Source: Catellatospora sichuanensis (lineage in GTDB: Bacteria; Actinomycetota; Actinomycetes; Mycobacteriales; Micromonosporaceae). From it: a stretch of DNA of 64,000 bases. Positions 8,331 to 16,347 of the stretch are shown in pieces. The notes below the pieces were generated by a model, which was given only the letters and a program-made list of their open reading frames with translations, was not told the origin of the DNA and made no database searches. The stretch's first letter is position 1, and every line of letters starts with the position of its first letter. The DNA is taken from the NCBI RefSeq assembly GCF_007483665.1, contig NZ_VIQO01000012.1, positions 124,001 through 188,000 of the forward strand, given 5' to 3'. A program made the position numbers and the translations under genes.

Positions 8331-9191
8331 ATGGGTGTCGTGCCGCTCAAGGAGATCGTCGACCGGGCAATGCGCGAGCGGTACGGCGTTCCCGCCATCA
8401 ACATCGTCAACGACCTGACGATGGAAAGCGTGCTGGCCGCCGCAGTCGAGCGCCGATCACCTGTCATCGTCCAGACCTCGGTGAAGACGGTGCTCTCGAT
8501 CCGGTCCGACGTGCTCATCGCGATGTGGCGGGCGATGACGGCCGGCATCGAGGTGCCGGTCAGCCTCCACCTCGACCACTGCCCCGACCGTGCGGTGATC
8601 ACCGAGTGCCTGGCCAAGGGCTGGAACTCGGTGCTGTTCGACGCCTCCACCCTGCCGGTCGAGGAGAACCTGCGGCAGACCGTCGAGGTGGTCGCCGAAG
8701 CCCGCGCCCACGGCGCACACGTCGAGGGCGAGATCGAGGCGATCACCGGTGTCGAGGACGGCATCGGCAGCGACGAGGCGTCACACCGCCAGACGCTGGA
8801 CGTCTCGGTGCACTTCGTCGAAACGTCCGGCGTGGACGTGTTCGCGCCGTCGATCGGCAACGCGCACGGCGTCTACTCGGCCGAGCCGCACCTCGACGGC
8901 CAGCGGGTCAGCGACATCGTCGCGGCGACCGGCGTGCCGATCGCGCTGCATGGCGGCACCGGCCTGACCGACGCGCAGTTCAGCGACCTGATCGCCCGGG
9001 GCTGCGCGAAGGTCAACGTGTCCACCGCACTGAAGATCACCTACATGACATCGAACCTGGCGTTCCTGCGCGACACGGAGACGAAGGGCAAGTGGGACCC
9101 GCCTTCGCTGTTCAAGCACGTCGCGGCGGACGTCACCGCGATGGCCGCCGGCTACGCCGACCGCTTCGGCAGCACGGGGCGGGCATGGTGA
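8331..9191 (+). CDS. class II (zinc) aldolase, fructose-bisphosphate/tagatose-bisphosphate type
   Basis: 286 residues, full length for the family. The class II landmarks are in order: HLDHC (zinc-ligand region, about residue 83), EGEIEAITGVEDG, SIGNAHGVY and LHGGTGL, followed by KVNVSTALK of the phosphate-binding loop. These enzymes cleave or form a bond using dihydroxyacetone phosphate and an aldehyde. It is the first gene of a four-gene operon and overlaps the following HAD gene by seven bases. The neighbours (phosphatase and dihydroxyacetone-kinase subunits) argue for a dedicated sugar or polyol pathway rather than housekeeping glycolysis. No local transporter or regulator is seen. Confidence 0.88.
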   Translation: MGVVPLKEIVDRAMRERYGVPAINIVNDLTMESVLAAAVERRSPVIVQTSVKTVLSIRSDVLIAMWRAMTAGIEVPVSLHLDHCPDRAVITECLAKGWNSVLFDASTLPVEENLRQTVEVVAEARAHGAHVEGEIEAITGVEDGIGSDEASHRQTLDVSVHFVETSGVDVFAPSIGNAHGVYSAEPHLDGQRVSDIVAATGVPIALHGGTGLTDAQFSDLIARGCAKVNVSTALKITYMTSNLAFLRDTETKGKWDPPSLFKHVAADVTAMAAGYADRFGSTGRAW

Positions 9192-9970
9192 CCGCCCTGA
9201 TCTTCGACTGCGACGGTGTCCTGGCTGACACCGAACGCTACGGGCACCTGCCCGCGTTCAACCAGACGTTCGCCGAGTTCGGGCTGCCGGTGCGGTGGGA
9301 CGAACAGGAGTACGGCCGCAAACTCGCCATCGGCGGCGGCAAGGAACGCATGGCGAGCCTGCTGACACCGGAGTTCGTCGCCGCCGCCGGGCTGCCGCAC
9401 GACCCGGCCGGACAGGCCGAGGCCGTCGCCGCCTGGCACCGGCGCAAGACCGAGATCTACACCGCCATGGTCGCCGCCGGCGACCTACCGGCCCGCCCCG
9501 GCATCGCCCGGATCGCCGAGCAGGCCCACGCCGCCGGCTGGCTGCTGGCCGTCGCCTCGACATCGGCCGAACCGTCCGTGCGGGCGGTGCTCGAACACGC
9601 CGTCGGCCCGGACCGGGCCCGCGACTTCACCGTGCTCGCCGGCGACGTCGTGCCGCGCAAGAAACCCGCGCCCGACATCTACCTGCTCACACTCGACCGG
9701 CTCGGGCTGGCACCGCACCAGGCCGTGGTCATCGAGGACTCCCACAACGGCCTGGCCGCGGCCGCCGCGGCCGGAATCGCCTGTGTCGTCACGGTCAACG
9801 ACTACACGGCCGACGAGGACTTCACCGGCGCCGCGTTCGTCGTCGACTCGCTCGGCGAACCGGACACCGGCCCGGTCACGGTCCTGGCCAACGACAGCCC
9901 GGCCTCGCCCGGCACGTATGTCACGCTGGCCGACCTCGCGGCCGTTCTCGTCGGAAGGGACACGCGATGA
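9185..9970 (+). CDS. HAD-superfamily sugar-phosphate phosphatase / phosphoglucomutase-like (CbbY type)
   Basis: 261 residues. The haloacid dehalogenase motifs are complete: DCDGVLADTE near the N-terminus (nucleophile and acid/base Asp), ASTSAEPSVR (motif II), KKPAPDIYLL (motif III Lys) and VIEDSHNGLAAA (motif IV acidic pair). A helical cap lies between motifs I and II, as in CbbY, beta-phosphoglucomutase and small sugar phosphatases. Start ATG 9185 overlaps the aldolase stop by seven bases, and the stop overlaps the DhaL start (ATGA), so translation is coupled. Substrate probably a phosphorylated intermediate of this operon's pathway, but not predictable. Confidence 0.87.
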   Translation: MVTALIFDCDGVLADTERYGHLPAFNQTFAEFGLPVRWDEQEYGRKLAIGGGKERMASLLTPEFVAAAGLPHDPAGQAEAVAAWHRRKTEIYTAMVAAGDLPARPGIARIAEQAHAAGWLLAVASTSAEPSVRAVLEHAVGPDRARDFTVLAGDVVPRKKPAPDIYLLTLDRLGLAPHQAVVIEDSHNGLAAAAAAGIACVVTVNDYTADEDFTGAAFVVDSLGEPDTGPVTVLANDSPASPGTYVTLADLAAVLVGRDTR

Positions 9971-10608
9971 CCGACAACCCGCTGCCGCAGGTCGAGTTCG
10001 TGGTGCGCACGATCGCGCAGACCGCCGTCGCGAACGAGAAGTACTTCGGTGACCTCGACGCCGTCGTCGGCGACGGCGACTTCGGCTACTCCCTGGCCCG
10101 CGGCTTCGAGATCGTCCTCGCCGACTGGGACACCTTCGACCGCACCGACGCCGCAACGTTCCTGCGCAAGGTCGCGGTCGTCATCACCAGCCGGATCGGC
10201 GGAACCTCCGGACCGCTGTGGGGCACCGCGTTCCTGCGTGCGGCCACCGCCGCCACCGGCAAGACCGATTTCGACGGGCAGACCGTCGTCGCGATGCTGC
10301 GTGCGGCGACAGAGGGCATCCAGGCCCGCGGCAGCGCCAGCCTCGGCGACAAGACCCTGCTCGACGCGCTGGTGCCGGCCACCGACGAGATCGCCCGCCA
10401 GGTTGGCCTCGGCAGCGACGGACCGACCACGGTCCGCGCCGCCGCAGCCGTGGCCCGGGCCGCCGCGGACGACACCGCCAAGCTCGAGGCCCGCCGCGGC
10501 CGGGCCAGCTACACCGGCGAGCGCAGCATCGGCAGCGTCGATCCCGGGGCGGTCGCCGTGGCCGTCATCTTCGAAGCCGTCGCCGACGCCTGGCCCGCCG
10601 CATCCTGA
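9967..10608 (+). CDS. dhaL: dihydroxyacetone-kinase-type subunit DhaL (nucleotide-binding)
   Basis: 213 residues. DhaL carries the nucleotide and, with DhaK, phosphorylates dihydroxyacetone or a related ketose. The Mg-nucleotide loop is present as LDAVVGDGDFGYSL; the usual consensus is GDGDHG, so His is replaced by Phe, an uncommon variant. GGTSGPLWGTAF and SLGDKTLLDAL follow in the family order. Start ATG 9967 overlaps the upstream stop by four bases. The phosphoryl shuttle DhaM is absent nearby, so the enzyme is more likely to use ATP than phosphoenolpyruvate. Confidence 0.88.
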   Translation: MTDNPLPQVEFVVRTIAQTAVANEKYFGDLDAVVGDGDFGYSLARGFEIVLADWDTFDRTDAATFLRKVAVVITSRIGGTSGPLWGTAFLRAATAATGKTDFDGQTVVAMLRAATEGIQARGSASLGDKTLLDALVPATDEIARQVGLGSDGPTTVRAAAAVARAAADDTAKLEARRGRASYTGERSIGSVDPGAVAVAVIFEAVADAWPAAS

Positions 10609-10621
10609 AGGAAGGCCCGTC

Positions 10622-11617
10622 ATGAAGAAGTTCGTCAACGATCCCCGCCAGTTCGTCGCCGAGATGCTCAAGGGCGTGGCCCTGGCCAACCCGGACACGT
10701 TGCGCTACGTGCCCGAATACAACCTGATCATGCGGGCCGACGCCCCTCGCGACGACAAGGTATCGGTCATCCAGGGCTCCGGCTCCGGCCACGAACCGGC
10801 CCACGTGATGATCGTCGGCAAGGGCATGCTCGACGCCGCCTGCCCCGGCGACGTGTTCGCCGCCCCGCCCATGGACTACGTGCTGGAGACCAGCAAACTG
10901 CTCGCCACGCCGAAGGGCGTGCTGCATCTGATCAACAACTACACCGGTGACCGGATGGCCTTCGACATGGGAAAGGAGATGGCCGAGGCCGAAGGCGTGC
11001 AGATCCGGACGGTGCTCGTCGATGACGACGTCGCGGTCGCGGACTCCACGTTCACGATCGGCCGACGCGGCGTCGCCGGGAACTTCTTCGTGATCAAGGT
11101 GGTCGGCGCGGCCGCCGAGGCCGGTGCCGACATCGACGAACTCGTGCGGCTCGGCAACAAGGTCAACTCCGTCACGCGCACCATGGGCATGGCCCTCACC
11201 TCATGCACGCCGCCGGCGAAAGGTTCGCCGCTGTTCGAACTCGGCGACGACGAGATGGAGATCGGCGTCGGGATCCACGGCGAGCCCGGGCGTCGCCGGG
11301 AGAAGCTCGCCGCTGCCGACACCATCATCGACGAGCTGCTGGAAGCGGTGGTGACGGACCTGCCCTACGAGCGAGGCGACGACGTCGCCCTGATGATCAA
11401 CGGACTGGGCGGTACCCCGATAGGCGAGCTGTATCTGCTCTACGGCCGCGCCCACGAGCAGCTCGAGGCCCGCGGCATCCACGTGCGGCGCAACTACGTC
11501 GGGGAATACTGCACCTCCCTCGACATGGCCGGCGCCTCCCTGACCCTGGTCAAACTCGACGACGAGATCGTCACCGGCCTTGCCGCACCGGCCGAGATCG
11601 CGATTCGGACCTTCTGA
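10622..11617 (+). CDS. dhaK: dihydroxyacetone-kinase-type subunit DhaK (substrate-binding)
   Basis: 331 residues, family length. The substrate site is visible: GSGSGHEP at 52-59 and GVGIHGEPG with His219, the residue that in E. coli DhaK binds dihydroxyacetone covalently as a hemiaminal. MINGLGGTPIGELYLLY follows. It starts 13 bases after the DhaL stop and ends the operon. The order aldolase-HAD-DhaL-DhaK suggests that a ketose is phosphorylated, then cleaved or rearranged. Dihydroxyacetone is the default substrate, but related ketoses such as erythrulose are used by some members. Confidence 0.9.
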   Translation: MKKFVNDPRQFVAEMLKGVALANPDTLRYVPEYNLIMRADAPRDDKVSVIQGSGSGHEPAHVMIVGKGMLDAACPGDVFAAPPMDYVLETSKLLATPKGVLHLINNYTGDRMAFDMGKEMAEAEGVQIRTVLVDDDVAVADSTFTIGRRGVAGNFFVIKVVGAAAEAGADIDELVRLGNKVNSVTRTMGMALTSCTPPAKGSPLFELGDDEMEIGVGIHGEPGRRREKLAAADTIIDELLEAVVTDLPYERGDDVALMINGLGGTPIGELYLLYGRAHEQLEARGIHVRRNYVGEYCTSLDMAGASLTLVKLDDEIVTGLAAPAEIAIRTF

Positions 11618-11618
11618 C

Positions 11619-12572
11619 CTACGCAGGGCGTTGCAGGCCGAGTCGATCGAGCCAGTCGTCCACGTCGGATCCGCCGGCCTCCGCCCGGTCGAGCCAACGC
11701 GCCGCGGCCAGCGGATCAGGCCCGACGCCCTGTCCCGTCAGGAGCATGACGCCGAGAGTGGCGGCGGCCTGCACGTTGCCTGCGTTCGCGGCGCGCTCGT
11801 AGTAGGCGGCCGCGGCCGCCTCGTCCTTCGCGAATCCCTGGCCGGTGGCGAGACCGGCCGCGACGTTGTACAACGCCCTCGGCTGCCCCCGGTCCGCGGC
11901 ACGTACCAGCCAGTCATGCGCCGTCTCGGCGCTGCGTGGCACGCCCTCGCCGGTGGCATGCAGGACGTACAGCTCGAACATCGCGTCGGCGTTGCCGGCC
12001 GCAGCAGCCCGTTCCTGGGTGGCGGCGGCGGCGGCCGCGTCGCCCAGCGCGTACTGCACGAGCGCATACCGGTAGGTGGCCACGCCGCCGGAGTCGTCGA
12101 CGCGCAGCGGGTCGAGCAGCGACAACGCGAACCGCTGCGCCTCCTTCGAGCCATGGCGGCACGCACTGGCGAACATCAGCGCGCCCGTCCGGTCGCCGCA
12201 TGCGGCCGCCTCGGCGAAGCACCGCAGGGCGGCGCCGACGGGCTCGTCGCCGGAATCGGGAAACGGAACCGCTGACGGCCAGGCAACGGGCTCCGTGCGC
12301 AGCTCGGCGTTCAGGTAATACCGACCCAGCCGTACCCAGGCGCCAGCGCGCCCGGCCAGGGCGGCTGCCGCGTATCCCTGCACCATCACGCCGGACGCCT
12401 CGACGGGCAGGATGCCGATCATCATGTCGCCACGCATGATCCGGCGATCGATCTCGCCGCACAGGTTCTCGAGCACTGCGGCGTCGACGGGGTCGGCCGA
12501 CATCACGTCACGCGCCTCGGCCAGCAACACTTCTCCCGGCACGGCGGAGAACTCACTTCTCTGCGTCGTCAC
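11619..12572 (-). CDS. Sel1-like repeat (TPR-type) protein
   Basis: 317 residues from GTG 12572; an in-frame TTG at 12584 is an alternative. From about residue 75 it is built of Sel1 repeats of about 36 residues, seen as AMFELYVLHATGEGVP, ALYNVAAGLATGQGF and AAATLGVMLLTGQGVGPD. These alpha-solenoids mediate protein-protein contacts. No signal peptide or other domain, so cytosolic. Its stop is one base from the DhaK stop, on the other strand. The partner is unknown. Confidence 0.8.
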   Translation of the reverse strand: MTTQRSEFSAVPGEVLLAEARDVMSADPVDAAVLENLCGEIDRRIMRGDMMIGILPVEASGVMVQGYAAAALAGRAGAWVRLGRYYLNAELRTEPVAWPSAVPFPDSGDEPVGAALRCFAEAAACGDRTGALMFASACRHGSKEAQRFALSLLDPLRVDDSGGVATYRYALVQYALGDAAAAAATQERAAAAGNADAMFELYVLHATGEGVPRSAETAHDWLVRAADRGQPRALYNVAAGLATGQGFAKDEAAAAAYYERAANAGNVQAAATLGVMLLTGQGVGPDPLAAARWLDRAEAGGSDVDDWLDRLGLQRPA

Positions 12573-12732
12573 GGCGACGAGCAAACCACAATGCGTCGTC
12601 GGCGCAGCCGTCGCGGTCGCCCCCGGCCCTGACGCGCGGTGGTGCCTGCCGTCATGCTGGCCCGCAGAATGCCCGCGGATCCACCCAACCGTTCGGCACC
12701 GGGTGACGTTGTGTTGCGTGAAGGAGGTGCCG

Positions 12733-13242
12733 ATGGACCGCTATGCGGGGTTCGACGAGTTCGTGCAGGCGCGGGGTGCGGCGCTGTCGCGAACCGCGTT
12801 CCTGCTGACCGGTTCGCACCATCTTGCGGAAGACCTGCTGCAACAGGCGCTTGCGAAGACGGCGGTGCACTGGCCGCGGGTCAGCAAGGGCGGCAACCCG
12901 GAGGGGTACGTCCGCCGCGCCATGATCAATGAGCGGACGTCGTGGTGGCGCCGCCGCAAGGTCATCGAGGTTCCGGCTGTCGATGAGGCGCTGGGTCGCG
13001 AACAGGGGCCGGATCAGGCCGAATCGGTGGTCAGGCGGTTGGCTGTCCTCCACGCGCTGGCCACGCTCGCTCCTCGGCAGCGTGCCGCGGTGGTGCTGCG
13101 TTACTTCGAGGACCTCACCGAGCCGCAGATCGCCGAAGAGCTGGGCTGTTCCGTCGGCACGGTCAAGTCGCAACTGCACGATGCCATGAACCGACTCCGC
13201 GCGGTGGCTCCCGCGATGCTCGCGGAAGGAGCACTCAAGTGA
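12733..13242 (+). CDS. RNA polymerase sigma factor, SigE/ECF family
   Basis: 169 residues with a textbook AAGGAGGT at 12721-12728. Region 2 spans about 8-75 (RTAFLLTGSHHLAEDLLQQ) and region 4 about 105-160 (LAPRQRAAVVLRYFEDLTEP then QIAEELGCSVGTVKSQLHDA helix-turn-helix). This is the SigE subfamily layout of actinomycetes. The stop overlaps the GTG of the next gene by four bases; that product is a membrane-anchored protein typical of the partners coupled to this subfamily. It probably directs transcription of a small regulon, often including its own promoter. Confidence 0.9.
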   Translation: MDRYAGFDEFVQARGAALSRTAFLLTGSHHLAEDLLQQALAKTAVHWPRVSKGGNPEGYVRRAMINERTSWWRRRKVIEVPAVDEALGREQGPDQAESVVRRLAVLHALATLAPRQRAAVVLRYFEDLTEPQIAEELGCSVGTVKSQLHDAMNRLRAVAPAMLAEGALK

Positions 13243-14468
13243 AGGACGGATTCGGCACACTGCTGGACGAGGCTGCGGCCCACGCGCTCAACTATGCCGA
13301 TGCCCGGCAGGCGATCGGCGTCGCCCGCCGTCGACGTGCACTCCGGGCGACCGGCGCTGCTGCCATGGTCGTGGCTTTCCTGCTGGCGGGTCCGTGGACC
13401 TGGGACCGGATCGAGTCGTCGCCACCGGCTGCACCCGCCCGGACCCATCCGGTCTACCCGCCGAAGGTCGTACCGCCCGAGTCGGCAGAGTTGCTTCCGG
13501 CCGATCGACCCGTCGGCGCAGCGGCGTTCCTCTACAGCCCCTGCCCTCACCCTGACCGGTGTCCCGAGTATCTGGTGATACCGGACGGACACCAGTATCT
13601 GATGCCGCCGCTGGCGGATCGCCTGCACGCCACAAGCAAGTACACCCTGTCGCCGGATGGCCGCTACCTCGGCTGGGACGCGGGTGAGCAGTATCGGATT
13701 CGGGACCTGCAGGGCAGCACGGCGCTGGATGTCGAGGTACCCGGCGCGGGCCGTGAACTCAGCGCCGCCGGATGGTCGCCCGACAGCCGGTACGTTCTCG
13801 TGGTCCGGCATGAAGACGCACCACGAACCTACGTCCGGGTGGCGCTGGACGGTTCGTCGGCACCGGTGACGATCCCGCACGACGACACGCCGTCCCCCAC
13901 CCGGGAGGCCGTCGCGCAAGTGCTGAACACCGGCGATGTGATCCTGGCCGGCCCCGAGGGAGACCCGCCTGTGGTTCGGCTTCGCATCGTCGACGCGGCG
14001 ACCCTGCGGGAGAAGCGCCGCATCGAGATCGATCGGACCGGCATGCCGAAGGACTGGGAGGTTGCCTCAGCGCAGTTCCTGCTGGCACCCTGCGGCTGCG
14101 AGGTCAGCTTCCCACTGTGGGCACACCAGACTCACTGGGCGCCTGACCTGGGACAGAACGTCGAAACCGGGGTTGCCCCGGTGTGGCACGCCATTCAGAC
14201 GGGCCTGCTCCGGTATGAGCTGACCTCCGGACATCTCATCAGCCGTCATGATGTCCCTCCGCCGAGCACCGACCGGAAGAAGACGAAGTTCACGTCGATG
14301 TGGGCGGTGAAGGCCGACCTGGCCGGCGGCCAGGTCGCCCTGAACTGGCGTGTCGACAGAGCGGAGATCGTGCTGGTCAACTCCGTGAACGGATCACACA
14401 ATGTCGTCACGCGATTGCCCGCGGGCGCGGTGGTCCTCGTCCGCAGCGCGACGACCGCGATCTATTGA
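13239..14468 (+). CDS. membrane-anchored beta-propeller (WD40-like) protein, putative sigma-factor partner
   Basis: 409 residues, GTG start overlapping the sigma-factor stop. A cytoplasmic N-terminus of about 34 residues with a basic patch (ARRRRALRATG) precedes one transmembrane helix (about 36-54). The large extracellular part has propeller-like strands such as YTLSPDGRYLGWD and AGWSPDSRYVLVV. This topology fits an anti-sigma or sensor protein whose short cytoplasmic tail could hold the sigma factor. A classical zinc anti-sigma motif is absent, so the anti-sigma role is inferred from gene coupling only. Confidence 0.72.
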   Translation: MKDGFGTLLDEAAAHALNYADARQAIGVARRRRALRATGAAAMVVAFLLAGPWTWDRIESSPPAAPARTHPVYPPKVVPPESAELLPADRPVGAAAFLYSPCPHPDRCPEYLVIPDGHQYLMPPLADRLHATSKYTLSPDGRYLGWDAGEQYRIRDLQGSTALDVEVPGAGRELSAAGWSPDSRYVLVVRHEDAPRTYVRVALDGSSAPVTIPHDDTPSPTREAVAQVLNTGDVILAGPEGDPPVVRLRIVDAATLREKRRIEIDRTGMPKDWEVASAQFLLAPCGCEVSFPLWAHQTHWAPDLGQNVETGVAPVWHAIQTGLLRYELTSGHLISRHDVPPPSTDRKKTKFTSMWAVKADLAGGQVALNWRVDRAEIVLVNSVNGSHNVVTRLPAGAVVLVRSATTAIY

Positions 14469-14542
14469 AATCGGTGTCCTCTCCTACGGCAAGCGGGGTG
14501 TGGGCAGTCGGCCCTCACCAGTCACCGATCCATGACAGGGCG

Positions 14543-15226
14543 TCACCCGACGCGAGCGATCCGGCCCAGAGCACGATCGTGGAGACTTCGGCCTGGGCCG
14601 GGAAGAACCTTGGTGGTGAGCACGGCATGCACCTCGGGATCGCTGTCGTGGCAGCCGTCGGCCAGGACGGTGAGGCGGTAGTCCAGGTCTGCGGCCTGCC
14701 GCAGTGTCGACAGTACGACGCCGCTGGTGGCGATCCCGGTCAGCATGAGGTGCTCGATCCACTGGGCGCGCAGCAGCAGGTCCAGGTCGCTGCCGGCGAA
14801 CGCGGACACCCGGCGGGCAGTTTGGTAGGTGGCACAGAGTTGTTCGAGGCGTTCCCGCAGTGCTGCCGTGTCCGTATCGGGGCGGTGCAGCGCCGCCCAG
14901 AGCTTGGCTCGAGATCGACCGCGGTAGCTTCCCAGGGCTGTTCCGGCTCGATGAGTCCGTCGCGTGCGCGTTCAAAGATCTTGTTCCGTGCGTGCCTGGC
15001 GATGCCGTGGGAATCCGATCACGGCGCAATACGGCGGTTCGTCGAGGTCGAACGCATGCGGGTGGGGTTCGTCGGCATCGGGAAGCCCTAAGGCCGGCAG
15101 CAGGTCAAACGGCAGCTCATAAGCAGCACCTGCGAAGCGGCGGTCGTCGTCGTCTCGGCCAAGAAGCGGCCCAGGGGCCGCTTGTCTATCAGTTAGGAAT
15201 GTTGCAAGATGTCTGTCTTCGATCAC
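14543..15226 (-). pseudogene. composite pseudogene: unknown gene fragment fused to an isochorismatase-like C-terminus
   Basis: The stretch between the propeller gene and the sulfotransferase carries protein-like sequence on the reverse strand in three shifting frames. From 15226 it reads AGAAYELPFDLLPALGLPDA and on to CAVIGFPRHRQAR. It then shifts to KIFERARDGLIEPEQPWEA, and shifts again to RAKLWAALHRPDTDTAALRE. It continues as SAFAGSDLDLLLRAQ, IEHLMLTGIATSGVVLSTLR and LTVLADGCHDSDPEVHAVL, which is the C-terminal half of a cysteine-hydrolase (isochorismatase) protein. That family's N-terminal catalytic half is missing. I interpret it as a decayed deletion fusion of two old genes. It fills most of the 820-base gap here. 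Confidence 0.6.
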
Positions 15227-15288
15227 TCTCGATGCCCCGCTGTCGACGGCGTCGCTGGTGCCTATCAGGGAACGGCTCTGGAGGTCGC

Positions 15289-16155
15289 GTGCTGCTCGTC
15301 TACTCCGGCCGCCACAAGGCGGCGTCCAGCTGGTCGCGCGCCATCCTCCGAGAGGCCGCCGCCCTGCTCGGCCTGAATATGGTCACCGTCATCGCACCGG
15401 AGCAGTGGGCGCCCTACGGCTCGCTGGCCGAACTCGTCCGGCAGGAACGGGTCGACCTCCTGTCGCTGACCAACATCGAGCAGCGGCACTACGAGACGCT
15501 GCCACCGCGGCGCACCGTCAACGTCATCCGCGACCCACGCGACATCGTGGTCTCCGGATACTTCAGCCATCGCAACACCCACGGCGTGCACGCGCTCGGG
15601 GTGACCTGGCACGAGCTCATCGACCACCGCAAACGCCTGCTGGAGCTGGACGTCCCGGACGGCCTGCTGGAGGAGATCGACTTCAGCGGCTACTTCCTCG
15701 ACCACATGAGCACCTGGGACTACCACCAGCCGGAGGTGCTGGAGCTGCAGATGGAGAACCAGATCAGCGACCAGGTGGCCGTGTGGACGCAGATCTTCGA
15801 GCACTATGGGCTGCTGGTGCCGCCCCGGGCGGTCGGCGAGTGGGTTCGTAAGGCCGCGGTGCGATGGCGCCTGGGCGTGCTGCGGGCCGAGCCCGGCGGT
15901 GCCAGGCTGCGCCGTGCGCTGCCCGCGTTCAGCCTGGACCGGCTGCCCCGCTCGTACGTGCCGCTCGCGGTCGGCCACTACACGTTCACCCGGCTGTCCG
16001 ACTCGGACCGCAGGCCCGGTGAGGTGGATGAGATGAACCACTACCGCAACGGCGTCCCCGGGGACTGGCGCAACCACTTCACCGAGCGGCACCGCAGAGC
16101 CTTCCGGGCGCGGTATGGCGACCTGGCGGAGCGGCTGGGTTACGCCGCAGAATAG
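15289..16155 (+). CDS. PAPS-dependent sulfotransferase-family protein
   Basis: 288 residues, GTG start with GGAGG at 15280-15284. The N-terminal LLVYSGRHKAASSWSRAIL is the 5'-phosphosulfate-binding loop (P-loop-like, with a Lys and a Trp in the expected spacing). VNVIRDPRDIVVSGYFSH is the 3'-phosphate strand with the conserved RDPRD. YRNGVPGDWRNHFTERH near the C-terminus matches the GxxGxWxxHF element. It transfers sulfate from PAPS to a hydroxyl or amine on a carbohydrate or small molecule; the acceptor cannot be inferred. No PAPS-synthesis genes are nearby. Single gene after a pseudogene zone. Confidence 0.82.
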   Translation: MLLVYSGRHKAASSWSRAILREAAALLGLNMVTVIAPEQWAPYGSLAELVRQERVDLLSLTNIEQRHYETLPPRRTVNVIRDPRDIVVSGYFSHRNTHGVHALGVTWHELIDHRKRLLELDVPDGLLEEIDFSGYFLDHMSTWDYHQPEVLELQMENQISDQVAVWTQIFEHYGLLVPPRAVGEWVRKAAVRWRLGVLRAEPGGARLRRALPAFSLDRLPRSYVPLAVGHYTFTRLSDSDRRPGEVDEMNHYRNGVPGDWRNHFTERHRRAFRARYGDLAERLGYAAE

Positions 16156-16268
16156 CTGGTCACCGAAGCCCGTACGCCGCCACGGAGACCGACCGCGGAG
16201 GTGACGATGTCCGAAGCTCATGAGGCGTGAAGTGCAATGTCCATTGTGGCCGATGTCCGCCTGAGCCA

Positions 16269-16298
16269 TTGACGCTCATGTGTGTCGGGCGGTATCTT
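16269..16298 (+). promoter_or_regulatory. candidate housekeeping-type promoter
   Basis: TTGACG (16269-16274), an 18-base spacer and TATCTT (16293-16298) lie about 50 bases before the ATG of the secreted pseudo-protease gene. This fits the actinomycete primary sigma-factor consensus. Confidence 0.5.
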
Positions 16299-16347
16299 GC
16301 CCGCGCCCGCAGCGATCAGGCCTGCGGCAGATACACGGGGGCAATAC

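Noticed and set aside
13239-14468. Classical zinc anti-sigma factor
   Set aside because: No HxxxCxxC motif in the N-terminal domain; kept only as a putative partner by gene coupling.
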